Part shown: piece by piece, positions 55,698 through 64,000 of the stretch
Layout: each line of letters opens with the position of its first letter
Numbering within the stretch: position 1 is the first letter of the stretch
Assembly (NCBI RefSeq): GCF_023111095.1
Contig: NZ_JALGYW010000002.1
Coordinates: forward strand, 62,001-126,000
DNA from: Maribellus sp. YY47
GTDB taxonomy: Bacteria; Bacteroidota; Bacteroidia; Bacteroidales; Prolixibacteraceae
DNA length: 64,000 nt
Direction: 5' to 3'
Notes under the pieces: generated by a model
Told to the model about the DNA's origin: nothing
Database searches by the model: none
What the model saw: the letters and a program-made list of their open reading frames with translations, nothing else
Made by a program: the position numbers and the translations under genes

Positions 55698-56678
55698 TTA
55701 CTTCAGCGGTCGTGGAGAAACGCCTTCAAAAGTAATTTTCACCGGCTTTATCAAACCGTTTTCATCAAAGTACATGCGATCGATGCAGGTTTCGCGGTGG
55801 TTTCCGTCGGTTTCGCTCAAAGGTCTGCGATGGTAGACAATGTAATATTCATCGGTTCCTGGAATTTGAATCACCGAATGATGCCCGGCGCCTCTCGCCA
55901 CATTCGCATCCTGTTCCAGTATTTTCCCGATTCGTTTAAACGGGCCAAAAGGTGAATCGGCAATGGCATAAGCCACACAATAATCGGGGCCGGTCCAGCC
56001 ACCTTCGCTCCACATAAAATAATACTTTCCGTTTCGGATAAACATAAACGGGCCTTCCACATAACCTTCGGGAGTGATCTCTTTAAAAGTCACACCATCT
56101 TCAAAAGGAACAAAGCCGGTAAAATCATCCTTCATTCTTGCAATGTTACAATGCCGCCATCCGCCGTAAATCATGTAATACTGGCCGTCTTTATCGTGAA
56201 AAACAAACTGATCAATAGGTTGAGCGCCGTTGTGAAATTTATCGAGCAAGGGTTTGCCGAGATAATCTTTGTACGGGCCTTCGGGTTTATCGGCAACACC
56301 AATCCCGATTCCGCCTTCTTCGTTATCGTTTTGAATATCGTTGGCAGCAAAAAACAGGAAGTATTTTCCATCTTTTTGAACGATAGCCGGAGCCCACATC
56401 GCACGCCAGGCCCATTTCACCGCAGTTGTATCGATGATCCGTTCATGTTTTTCCCAGGTTACCAGATCCGTTGATGAAAAGCAATCCATAAAAATCTGGT
56501 CATTGTACGGGGCTGAATAAGTCGGATAAATCCAGTATTTGTCACCAAAAACAATTCCTTCGGGATCGGCATACCAACCCTCAAAAACAGGATTATTGTT
56601 GTTGCCAACCCTTTTCTGAGCTTCTGTTTTGACAGACAACAAACTCAAACAAAAAATCAATAATGCAAAATATTTCAT
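55698..56678 (-). CDS. GH43-family arabinofuranosidase/xylosidase-like protein
   Basis: A 326-aa secreted five-bladed beta-propeller. The ATG at 56678 starts a signal peptide (MKYFALLIFCLSLLSVKTEAQ); the frame extends upstream to 56750 without merit. The catalytic base region is GWYADPEGIVFGDKYWIYPTYS; WAPAIVQKDGKYFLFFA and PIDQFVFHDKDGQYYMIYGG (pKa-modulating Asp) follow, and YVEGPFMFIRNGKYYFMWSEGG carries the probable acid Glu. Specificity (L-arabinofuranose most likely in this context) is inferred. The GH127 gene precedes it across a palindrome-rich spacer. Confidence 0.88.
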   Translation of the reverse strand: MKYFALLIFCLSLLSVKTEAQKRVGNNNNPVFEGWYADPEGIVFGDKYWIYPTYSAPYNDQIFMDCFSSTDLVTWEKHERIIDTTAVKWAWRAMWAPAIVQKDGKYFLFFAANDIQNDNEEGGIGIGVADKPEGPYKDYLGKPLLDKFHNGAQPIDQFVFHDKDGQYYMIYGGWRHCNIARMKDDFTGFVPFEDGVTFKEITPEGYVEGPFMFIRNGKYYFMWSEGGWTGPDYCVAYAIADSPFGPFKRIGKILEQDANVARGAGHHSVIQIPGTDEYYIVYHRRPLSETDGNHRETCIDRMYFDENGLIKPVKITFEGVSPRPLK

Positions 56679-56742
56679 ATTCTTATTTTTAAATACTTTA
56701 AGTAGATTAAATAGAATCCTTGATATAATTCTTTCTTTTAAT

Positions 56743-56812
56743 GCCCCCATCTCTTTCTTCCCCCAATTGGGAGAAGATGTCCGCAGGACAGAAAGGGGTC
56801 AAGCCTGATTCC
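56743..56812. repeat. cluster of extragenic palindromes between GH127 and GH43
   Basis: CTTCCCCCAATTGGGAGAAG (56757-56776, near-perfect) and TGTCC-GCA-GGACA (56778-56790) are nested in outer arms CCCC..TTTC / GAAAGGGG. It resembles dispersed REP-like elements. Because it is transcribed within the minus-strand cluster it may adjust the GH127 to GH43 expression ratio. Confidence 0.6.
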
Positions 56813-56819
56813 AAGATGG

Positions 56820-58682
56820 TTATTCTTTATAATCAATCCAAACTTTCATCCTTCCCTCTTCACGGTTATCCCAGGCAAAATAAGGGATCAGCGTAAAATT
56901 CGTGTCACCGGTTTTTCCTTCGATCTCCAACATTCCGGCCAGTTTCCCGGAAGCTTTTGCGGTTTTCAAAGTACTGGTTTTCGATAATTCAATTTTATCC
57001 CAATTAAGGTTTGCCTGATCGCTTTCTTCCACACAATAAACAAGCGGCCCGCGTTGGATGGCACGTTTGCCAACGTTTGCTTCAACCCGCGGATCGGCAG
57101 CAACCACTTCCACCGGCATATCGAAAATCAGCGATAGTTTATCACCTTTTTTCCAGCTTCTGTCCAAAGTAACATAACCGTTGTCTTGCACAGTTACTTT
57201 CTGTTTTTTCCCGTTTAGTGAAAGCGAAAAAACTTTGCACCAACCCGGAATTCTCAAGTTTAAGGAAAAAGAGGCTTCCTTTTCCGGCTGAACTTCCATT
57301 TCTATATTTCCGTCCCAGGGATAATTGGTGTGCTGAACAAGCTCCAGTTTTGTAGTACCGACTTTCATCTCTGCAGTACTTCCAACGTACAGGTTTACAA
57401 ACACTCCTTTTTCGTCGGAAGTGGCGTAAATATAACTGCCAACCGAGGGTAAAAAGCGCGAAACATTACTGGGACAGCAGGCACAGCCAAACCATTCCTG
57501 ACGATGATGATGACCTTCGGATTCGAGCGGATTGACATAGAAAAACAGGTCGCCCTCGAGCGAAACGCCGGACAGAACACCGTTGTACATCGAGCGTTCC
57601 ATCACATCAATGTATTTGGCATCCTGCGAAAACAGGTTCATCCGGTTGTTCCACAAAACCATTCCAATCGATGCACAGGTTTCGCAATACGCTTCCTTAT
57701 TTGGCAGGTCGTAATCGTTTGAAAATCCTTCGTTCGAACCAGAACTCCCGATACCACCGGTAATGTACATGTTGCGTTCCACCACATCTTCCCATACCCG
57801 TTCGAGCGCGGCTACATATTCGGGCAGATCCTTCTCTGCAGCTACATCTGCCATTCCTGAAAACAGGTACATCGCGCGCACAGCATGTCCTTTTATATCC
57901 GAGATTTCAGCAACCGGAACGTCATCCTGGCAATAAGCAGCACCCCAGTGACTTTTGTCCCAGATGGCACCTTTCCCGTGACCGTGACCACGTTCTTCGA
58001 GCAACCAGTACGAAAGATTGAGGTATTTCTTGTCGCCAGTTTCGTGGTAGAGTTTTACCAGCGCCAGTTCAATTTCTTCGTGCCCGGCAACCCAGTGTTT
58101 TTTTCCGGGGCCAAAAGTGTTGATCAGATGATCTGCAAATTTGGTGGCTACATTTAAAAAAGTGGTTTTACCTGTAGCTTTATGATGAGCCACGGCGGCT
58201 TCAATCATGTGACCACCGCAGTACATCTCGTGTTTTTCCATGTCGGTCCATCTGTCCTCGGGATGGTTCAGTGTATAAAAGGTATTCAGGTAACCATCCG
58301 GTTGCTGGGCTTTGGCAATGTAGCTGATCCACCTATCAAGCAACGCTTCATGTTCCGGATTTGGATTATTGATCAGCGAATAGGCAATTCCTTCCATCGC
58401 CTTGTAAACGTCGGAATCATCAAAATAAATTCCCTCGTGTCCACCGTCCATTAAACCGGCAGCTTTTATAAAATTGTTGATGCGCTCGGTTGAATCCTGT
58501 GTTTGAGCGATACAGGTTTCCAACGTGGCGTTTGCATGTGCTTTTAAGCGTGTGCTCCAGAATTGATCGGTAATCTTTACCTGGATAAAAGGCACGGGCT
58601 GCGTGGAATAAGACTGTGCGAAAACAGGCACGCTCAAAAGGAATGAGATCAGTAAGCTTGCTAAATCTTTTATTTGTTTCAT
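56820..58682 (-). CDS. GH127 beta-L-arabinofuranosidase
   Basis: A 620-aa secreted enzyme (signal FLLSVPVFAQ) with the classical GH127 layout: VKITDQFWSTRL near the N-terminus, QQPDGYLNTFYTL (127-138), GGHMIEAAVAH, and GSSGSNEGF with probable acid/base Glu318. The zinc site includes Glu334 and Cys336 (CETC), Cys402 and Cys403 (CACCPSN), the same spacing as Glu322/Glu338/Cys340/Cys417/Cys418 of the characterised HypBA1 (recalled from the literature). The cysteine acts as nucleophile in the family. It removes terminal beta-L-arabinofuranose. Surrounded by GH43 genes, which fits arabinan-type side chains. Confidence 0.92.
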   Translation of the reverse strand: MKQIKDLASLLISFLLSVPVFAQSYSTQPVPFIQVKITDQFWSTRLKAHANATLETCIAQTQDSTERINNFIKAAGLMDGGHEGIYFDDSDVYKAMEGIAYSLINNPNPEHEALLDRWISYIAKAQQPDGYLNTFYTLNHPEDRWTDMEKHEMYCGGHMIEAAVAHHKATGKTTFLNVATKFADHLINTFGPGKKHWVAGHEEIELALVKLYHETGDKKYLNLSYWLLEERGHGHGKGAIWDKSHWGAAYCQDDVPVAEISDIKGHAVRAMYLFSGMADVAAEKDLPEYVAALERVWEDVVERNMYITGGIGSSGSNEGFSNDYDLPNKEAYCETCASIGMVLWNNRMNLFSQDAKYIDVMERSMYNGVLSGVSLEGDLFFYVNPLESEGHHHRQEWFGCACCPSNVSRFLPSVGSYIYATSDEKGVFVNLYVGSTAEMKVGTTKLELVQHTNYPWDGNIEMEVQPEKEASFSLNLRIPGWCKVFSLSLNGKKQKVTVQDNGYVTLDRSWKKGDKLSLIFDMPVEVVAADPRVEANVGKRAIQRGPLVYCVEESDQANLNWDKIELSKTSTLKTAKASGKLAGMLEIEGKTGDTNFTLIPYFAWDNREEGRMKVWIDYKE

Positions 58683-58741
58683 TTTTCAGTTTTATTGTTG
58701 GTTTAGGCCGTTGAATTTACAAATTACAACTGACTCCTTTC

Positions 58742-59848
58742 TTAATTCTCTTTGGTTGATGGTCCGTGAACGATCAATTTTCCATTGGCATCAATCTCCA
58801 TCGGATCGATAAAGACCACACGTTCATCGCCTGTTTTTGAAGTTCTTCCGTGATAAACGCAAAGCATCGTTTCACCATCAGGCGCCAGAGTTACCGAATT
58901 ATGCCCGGTGCCGGTTACCACACCGCCCTGGTCCACATTCTTTTGCAAAACCGGGTTGTTGTCGGCTTTTTTGAAAGGCCCGAGTGGTGAATCAGAAGTT
59001 GCATAACCTACGGCGTAGTTTTTCCCGCCAAAGTAGTTGGCTGAATACATGATGTAGTAAGTATTGTTGTTTTTAAACAGGTACGAACCTTCTGTCCAGC
59101 GGCGGTTTACCTCACCTGAAGTTACTGAACGGCTTTCCCATTCTGCCTGCTGATCATCCATTTCCACCGGGGGACGAAGCAATAATTTTGGTTCTCCGAT
59201 AATTCCTGAAAAGTCAGGTTGAAGCTCCACTCCGTACACCCAGCTTTCTTCAATTGCGTCGAACATTCCTTTTTCGCGTGCCCAGTCGGCTACTTCACTT
59301 TCAACCGGATTTTTGTAGCAGCAACGCGAATAATACAGGTAGGTTTTTCCATTTTCAAACCAAAGATTTCCGTCGATAACCGGGTACCCCGGATCAAAAA
59401 TCGGGCGATCCATCAGATCGGTGTAAGGTCCGGTTGGATTGTCGGAAACAGCCACTCCGATACGAAAATTTTCGAGTTCGTTGGTAGGATTCTCGCGCCA
59501 GTCGGCACTAAACAGCAAATAAAACTTACCGTCTTTTTCGTACAATTCAGGAGCCCAAAAATTGGCAATATTCCACGATTCATCCGTATTTCCCTGATAA
59601 ATTCGTCCTTCGTCTTTCCATGTTTTTAGATCTGAAGACGAATACATTTTAAAACCGTCTTTTACGCCACCGGTTCCGATCATGTAGTACATTCCATCGG
59701 AAGCTTTCAGAATATAGGGATCACCAAACTCCACCGGCAGCGGATTATCGATGTTCAACTTCTCTTTGGCAGGTCGACAAGCTGTAAAAAATGTAAACAG
59801 TCCCAAAAGCAGGACAAGTGTAAATTTATTTAAACGGATTTGTTTCAT
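58742..59848 (-). CDS. GH43-family lipoprotein
   Basis: A 368-aa lipoprotein (FFTACRP, Cys24). A five-bladed propeller with the catalytic base at FGDPYILKASDGMYYMIGTGG, ANFWAPELYEKDGKFYLLFSA, PVIDGNLWFENGKTYLYYSRC (modulator Asp), WTEGSYLFKNNNTYYIMYSAN (acid Glu) and VVTGTGHNSVTLAPDGE (metal-site His). All are ordinary for GH43. It differs enough from the other GH43 proteins here to suggest another linkage preference. A 37-bp gap separates it from the sulfatase upstream. Confidence 0.9.
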   Translation of the reverse strand: MKQIRLNKFTLVLLLGLFTFFTACRPAKEKLNIDNPLPVEFGDPYILKASDGMYYMIGTGGVKDGFKMYSSSDLKTWKDEGRIYQGNTDESWNIANFWAPELYEKDGKFYLLFSADWRENPTNELENFRIGVAVSDNPTGPYTDLMDRPIFDPGYPVIDGNLWFENGKTYLYYSRCCYKNPVESEVADWAREKGMFDAIEESWVYGVELQPDFSGIIGEPKLLLRPPVEMDDQQAEWESRSVTSGEVNRRWTEGSYLFKNNNTYYIMYSANYFGGKNYAVGYATSDSPLGPFKKADNNPVLQKNVDQGGVVTGTGHNSVTLAPDGETMLCVYHGRTSKTGDERVVFIDPMEIDANGKLIVHGPSTKEN

Positions 59849-59885
59849 TGTCAGATTAATTTTAGTTGACGTTTAAAAGCTACTA

Positions 59886-61496
59886 TTAACGAATTCCTAT
59901 TGAATGTGCCCAGTCTACCCACGCCCGATTCATTTCCTCTACTTTCTCCGGGTTTTCAGCCGAAAGATCTGTGGTTTCGGTATGATCAGCCGCCAGGTTA
60001 AATAATTCCCATTTATGATTAGGCAATGCCGACATCTTCCAGTTACCGATTCGAACAGCACGTCCCCCTTCGTGTTCCCAATACAGCGTATCGTGTATTG
60101 ATTCTGTTTCATTAAAAAGCAGCGGCAACAGGTTTTTCCCCACGGGAGGAACAGCTTTCTGTCCGTTTATCGTTTCAGGATAGCTACTTCCGGAAAGCTC
60201 CAAACAAGTCGGCAAAATATCGATAACATGCGCCAATCCGCGGTTAATCTCATTTTCCTGACTTTTAAGCTGAGCAGGCCAGTGAACGATGAAAGGCGTG
60301 GCACTGCCACCTTCGTACGATTCCTTCTTCCAGTAACGAAACGGAGTGTTGGAGGCGCTAGCCCAGGCTGTTCCAATATAATTCCACGTAGTTTCGGCTC
60401 CCGGATGCACTGAATTGTATTCGATAATGGTAGAATCCCTTGTAAATCCGGGGCGGTCGAAACCGGGAGGATAGCCTCTTTCATAAGAAGCACCATTATC
60501 GGACAGCACAAAAATAACGGTATTGTCGTATTGCCCGGTGGCTTTTAACTTTTCAATGATCTGCCCTATTCCCTGATCAACCCGATCGACCATCGCCGCA
60601 TGCACCGACATGCAAGCTGCTTCGTATTCTTTTCTTTTGCATTCTTCCCACTTTCTGCCCGAAGAATTTTCAGGAAGCGGATAAGTATCGCCATCAATCA
60701 ACCCCATCTCCACCATTCGGTTATAGCGATTTTCCCTTAAAACCTCCCAGCCTTCGCTGTAAGTATCCTTATATTTTGCAATATCTTCAGGAAGTGCATG
60801 CAAAGGCCAGTGAGGTGCAGTGTGCGCTACGTACAAAAAGAAAGGTTTGTCATCTTTGCTATAATCGTCAATCAAATCAATTGATTTTTGGGTGATAAAA
60901 TCGGTCATGTAAAAATCGTCAGGAACTTCTTTTATCGGCTCCTCGTTGTGTACCAGGCTAAAGGGATCAAAATAATTTACGACGCCCCAGATAACTCCCC
61001 AGTGCTCTTCGAAACCACGGTTGCACGGGTAATTTTCCAGCGGGGAAAACGAACCGTAATCCACCTGATGTGCCATCCAGCGCAATTGTTCCACCGGATC
61101 GTTCACCGGTTTTGTTTGCGAAAGATGCCATTTCCCGGTCATCCCGGTGTGGTAGCCATTCTCTTTCAGTACTTCCGCAATGGTAGCTGTATTCATGGCC
61201 AGATTCACTCCCATCCCATTTATTCCTGCCTCCTGCGGATATTGGCCGGTAAGCAACGACGCCCTGGTTGGGCAACATCTTGCACAGTTATGCATTTGTG
61301 TAAAGCGAACTCCTTCTGCCGCTAACCGGTCGATGTTGGGAGTTTGAATTTCTCCACCATAACATCCCAAATCCGAGTAGCCCATGTCGTCGACCATAAT
61401 AAGCAGAATATTGGGGCGCTCATCTGCTTTCTTTGCCGGCACTGAACAAGCAACAACAAATCCTGTCAAGAATAATATCCAAAGTAGCCTATTCAT
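59886..61496 (-). CDS. S1-family sulfatase 2, lipoprotein
   Basis: A 536-aa arylsulfatase-type lipoprotein (FVVACS, Cys17). RPNILLIMVDDMGYSDLGCYGG (metal-binding Asp36-Asp37), NCARCCPTRASLLTGQYP with the C-x-P-x-R maturation motif at 74-78 (Cys74), and FVLSDNGASYE are family hallmarks. The ATG at 61496 overlaps the end of the tandem-GH43 gene by 8 bp, indicating translational coupling; a longer frame to 61520 would add a short basic extension. It would desulfate the glycan trimmed by the neighbouring GH43/GH127 enzymes. Confidence 0.92.
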   Translation of the reverse strand: MNRLLWILFLTGFVVACSVPAKKADERPNILLIMVDDMGYSDLGCYGGEIQTPNIDRLAAEGVRFTQMHNCARCCPTRASLLTGQYPQEAGINGMGVNLAMNTATIAEVLKENGYHTGMTGKWHLSQTKPVNDPVEQLRWMAHQVDYGSFSPLENYPCNRGFEEHWGVIWGVVNYFDPFSLVHNEEPIKEVPDDFYMTDFITQKSIDLIDDYSKDDKPFFLYVAHTAPHWPLHALPEDIAKYKDTYSEGWEVLRENRYNRMVEMGLIDGDTYPLPENSSGRKWEECKRKEYEAACMSVHAAMVDRVDQGIGQIIEKLKATGQYDNTVIFVLSDNGASYERGYPPGFDRPGFTRDSTIIEYNSVHPGAETTWNYIGTAWASASNTPFRYWKKESYEGGSATPFIVHWPAQLKSQENEINRGLAHVIDILPTCLELSGSSYPETINGQKAVPPVGKNLLPLLFNETESIHDTLYWEHEGGRAVRIGNWKMSALPNHKWELFNLAADHTETTDLSAENPEKVEEMNRAWVDWAHSIGIR

Positions 61497-63429
61497 TTTG
61501 CAAAGCTTTTTTGATTTCAACTTCTCCCGAAGGACGTTTTAGAGGAATTCCGGCTTTTATCGCATCTCCGAAATTGGGAGTGCCGTCTGAGTTCCAGGTA
61601 AAAGGCTGCATGCGCACGTCTCGGTTCCAGCCGGGTTCTGTTCCTTTTTTTGAATGGTAAATGATCCAGTCTTCGGTTCCGTCGGGCGATTTTACAAACG
61701 AAACATGCCCCACACCATAAACCGAATCGTTTCCTACGAAAACGGGACCTTTTTTTATCCAGCTTTTCGGATCGAGCGGATCGGCATCGGTTGATTTCAA
61801 CTGCAACATGCCCTGGCGGTATTCTTTTAGCCACGATTCGCGGCACGAGTAAACGATAAATACCTGATTGTCGTGTTTTAAAACTTCGGGACCTTCATTC
61901 AGGTTAAGTGGTCCACCCGTTTCCCAGCTTTCTTCCGGCGACGAAAGCAACACTCTTTTACCTTTCAACGTGTACGGATTCTCCATCTCCTGAATAAATA
62001 AATGTTGCGGAGTGGCATCGGTATTCATTTGCTTTTGCCAACCCGACCAAACCGCGTACATCTTTCCTACGTGTTCAAACACAGTCATGTCGATGGCCCA
62101 GATATTTTTTGAAATATCGGCAGGATTATCACCGGTATTCAGCATCCCCATATCTTCATATTCACTAAAAACATCGGCTGTTTTGGAGCGCAAAACACCT
62201 GTTCGCTGATGAACGAAGGGTGGTCCCGAAACGCCGGCTGCATAATAAACGTACCAGTGTCCGTCGATAAAATGAATCTCGGGAGCCCAAATACAGGATT
62301 TGTTCCAGCCTGTATCAGGAGCACGCCATATTTCGCGTGTTTCACCGCGTTGGGTCATCAGCTTCGAACGCGACACTTTTATTCCGTTGTTGGCCGAAAA
62401 ACAATAAATGTAATCGTCGCCCTGTTTTACCATCCACGGATCGGCACCGTTCCAAACCGGGTTGGTAAATGTACTTTTCACTTTTTCATGCTGATTTTCG
62501 AGTGTCGGTGTAAGTATATCATCATCAATTTTCATGATGGTTTTTCCGTCTTTCTCCTCAAATAAAACTTTCGCAATGTGCATCGTTCGCGGATGAATTT
62601 CGGTTTCGCTGTTGTGCGCATGAAAAACAATCCGAAGCTGTCCCTCTTTATCCTTAAACATGGCGCTGTGTCCCACTCCGACAAGATTCCCTGGCTTTTG
62701 GAGAATCGAGTTGTTTTCGTATTTCTTCCAGGGCCCTGTTACCTTGTCGGCAGTAGCAAAACCGACACCGTAAAACGGACTCTCGTAACTGTTGGCCGAA
62801 TACGTCATGTAATAGGTCCCGTTGTGCTTCGTAACAAAAGCCCCCTCATTTACACGCGGCCATACTTCTTCCCAGGGCTGCGAAACATGGATGCATTTTC
62901 TGATGCTTTCCGGTTTGATGTTCAACAGATCATCTTCAAGTTCGGCCACACAGATGTTCAGTCCATCGTCGAAGCGATCGAAAAACAGATAAGCTTTTCC
63001 GTCGTCGTCAATAAAAAGTGAATTATCGATACACTTTTCATCTTCAAGCATCGGTTTCCGGACATCCTGCTTAAACGGCCCCAGCGGACTGTCGGCAGTA
63101 GCCACGCAAATGTGCTCCGCTGCCGAATAGTACATGTAAAATTTCCCGTTTACCTGATACACTTCAGGCGCCCAGAACCAATGGTCAGACCAAACGTCGT
63201 CCTTGTGAAGCGCAAGTCCGTCAGCAGCTTCAGCCGGAATTTTCCATGTTTTCAGATCATCAGAAACAAAAACAGCAATACCGTCTTTGGCATGAGTGCC
63301 GTAAGCGTAGTATTTTCCGTCATATAGCATGATAAACGGATCGCCAAAAGGGACGCGTGACTGTCCCTTTGCCGATTCAGTTAAGTGGCCTGTTACCACT
63401 ATCAGAAAAATCAATATCAATTTTCTCAT
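61489..63429 (-). CDS. tandem GH43-GH43 fusion protein
   Basis: A 646-aa secreted protein with signal MRKLILIFLIVVTGHLTESAKGQ (ATG at 63429; upstream extension to 63504 rejected). Domain 1 (about 25-295) has VPFGDPFIMLYDGKYYAYGT, HWFWAPEVYQVNGKFYMYYS, CIDNSLFIDDDGKAYLFF and NEGAFVTKHNGTYYMTYSAN. Domain 2 (about 318-640) has NPVWNGADPWMVKQGDDYIYCFS, SCIWAPEIHFIDGHWYVYYA, AIDMTVFEHVGKMYAVWSG and LNEGPEVLKHDNQVFIVYSC. Each keeps its own base, modulator and acid, so both look active, and their different sequence suggests two linkages cut by one protein. It overlaps the sulfatase start. Confidence 0.9.
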   Translation of the reverse strand: MRKLILIFLIVVTGHLTESAKGQSRVPFGDPFIMLYDGKYYAYGTHAKDGIAVFVSDDLKTWKIPAEAADGLALHKDDVWSDHWFWAPEVYQVNGKFYMYYSAAEHICVATADSPLGPFKQDVRKPMLEDEKCIDNSLFIDDDGKAYLFFDRFDDGLNICVAELEDDLLNIKPESIRKCIHVSQPWEEVWPRVNEGAFVTKHNGTYYMTYSANSYESPFYGVGFATADKVTGPWKKYENNSILQKPGNLVGVGHSAMFKDKEGQLRIVFHAHNSETEIHPRTMHIAKVLFEEKDGKTIMKIDDDILTPTLENQHEKVKSTFTNPVWNGADPWMVKQGDDYIYCFSANNGIKVSRSKLMTQRGETREIWRAPDTGWNKSCIWAPEIHFIDGHWYVYYAAGVSGPPFVHQRTGVLRSKTADVFSEYEDMGMLNTGDNPADISKNIWAIDMTVFEHVGKMYAVWSGWQKQMNTDATPQHLFIQEMENPYTLKGKRVLLSSPEESWETGGPLNLNEGPEVLKHDNQVFIVYSCRESWLKEYRQGMLQLKSTDADPLDPKSWIKKGPVFVGNDSVYGVGHVSFVKSPDGTEDWIIYHSKKGTEPGWNRDVRMQPFTWNSDGTPNFGDAIKAGIPLKRPSGEVEIKKALQNE

Positions 63430-63469
63430 TTCGAAAACATTTCGAGATTGGAAAAACAAGCTGCTGAGT

Positions 63470-64000
63470 TTATTTTTCCAGCATCTTAATAAAGTAACCG
63501 CCAACTACCGAGCGAGCTTGAAAACCAACCTGAGTAGCAGTTGGTGTTTCATACCAGTCAGACATCGGAACGCGGTCGGGTGTTTCGTTTACATACAAAT
63601 ACACAGGATCGATGAATTTTTGGAAAGTCTCTGTGTCATCCGCCAAAGTAGCTGTCCAAACAATCCAGTCTGATTTTGTATAAGTTCTGCGGTTATCTAG
63701 TGGCAAACCGTATGTGTTTTGTTTGGTCAGGTAATAGGCAATTTCTGTTTGTGCTACTTCTTCCGGGAAAATATTCAGATCAAGCAATTTATCCCAAACC
63801 AGGTTGTACTTCTGGCTCCATGTTCCGGGCTGATCGAAAGTTAAACGATAGTGGTCTCCATCGTTCGCCATTTTTACCCATTCCTGCGCCATCTGTTTAG
63901 CTTGCGTGGTATATTTCTCAGCAATATCGGTTTTCCCCAGCATTTCGGCCAGTTTCCCGTAACCGGCAATTCCCATAATGGCTTTTACCGAGAGATTTAC
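63470..64000 (-). CDS. DUF4965/DUF1793 (glutaminase A-like) protein, partial
   Basis: C-terminal ~176 codons of a larger gene that runs off the right edge; the frame continues past the first Met (63976) to the window end. [38 protein letters not shown] and [16 protein letters not shown] are the conserved end of the GtaA/DUF4965-DUF1793 family, an (alpha/alpha)-barrel. Members are annotated as glutaminases from fungal homologues, but in Bacteroidota they appear in glycan loci and probably act on carbohydrate or amide bonds. It lies 40 bp upstream of the tandem-GH43 gene on the same strand, so it belongs to the cluster. Confidence 0.85.
   Translation of the reverse strand, partial: VNLSVKAIMGIAGYGKLAEMLGKTDIAEKYTTQAKQMAQEWVKMANDGDHYRLTFDQPGTWSQKYNLVWDKLLDLNIFPEEVAQTEIAYYLTKQNTYGLPLDNRRTYTKSDWIVWTATLADDTETFQKFIDPVYLYVNETPDRVPMSDWYETPTATQVGFQARSVVGGYFIKMLEK

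Overview
The window reads as a chromosomal segment of a saccharolytic member of the Bacteroidota. The sequence shows a SusC/SusD pair, many SPII lipoproteins, a secreted protein with a C-terminal type IX secretion (T9SS) sorting domain, twin-arginine-leader oxidoreductase and GH125 proteins, sulfatases, and dense blocks of CAZymes. The mix recalls Marinilabiliales/Prolixibacteraceae, but that is inference. No tRNA, rRNA, CRISPR array, transposase, integrase or transcription regulator is recognisable.

Layout. (1) 33-2460, minus: a Gfo/Idh/MocA oxidoreductase and a DUF6807 (PmoA-type) lipoprotein. (2) 3295-14573, plus: PKD lipoprotein, SusC, SusD, a PhoPQ-activated-protein-like hydrolase, a neutral-ceramidase-like protein, a beta-helix protein, the remnant of a second ceramidase-like gene, and a GDPD phosphodiesterase. 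(3) 25241-14598, minus: probable seven-gene operon of a GH2 exo-glucosaminidase-like enzyme, ROK kinase, FucP-type MFS transporter, unknown membrane protein, sulfatase, second ceramidase-like protein, and an alpha/beta hydrolase broken by an in-frame TAA. (4) 25504-28854, plus: GH92 alpha-mannosidase and a sugar isomerase/epimerase-like TIM barrel. (5) 28855-34640: accessory region with intergenic repeats, a T9SS/Lcl-domain gene pair, AT-rich orphan genes, and one gene framed like an integron cassette with an attC-like palindrome. (6) 34708-40390: CPBP protease, beta-lactamase-fold serine hydrolase, tricorn-type protease (minus). (7) 40771-46925: TonB-dependent receptor operon with DUF4249 and MG2-like proteins. 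(8) 47959-50796: GH31 with a PA14 insert. (9) 64000-50881, minus: a DUF4965/DUF1793 protein (cut by the window edge), tandem GH43, sulfatase, GH43, GH127, GH43, GH127-like, GH76 and GH125.

How the parts may work together. Regions 1-4 look like one or more glycan-utilisation loci facing each other: outer-membrane import (SusCD), extracellular or periplasmic hydrolysis (GH2, GH92, sulfatase, esterase/amidase-like proteins), then inner-membrane uptake and phosphorylation (MFS, ROK). Two ceramidase-fold proteins and a phosphodiesterase beside mannosidase and glucosaminidase functions raise the possibility of a lipid-linked or phosphodiester-containing glycan, which is a hypothesis only. Region 9 combines alpha-1,6-mannan enzymes (GH76, GH125) with L-arabinofuranose enzymes (GH127, GH43) and a sulfatase. 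It has no SusCD within the window and probably continues past the right edge.
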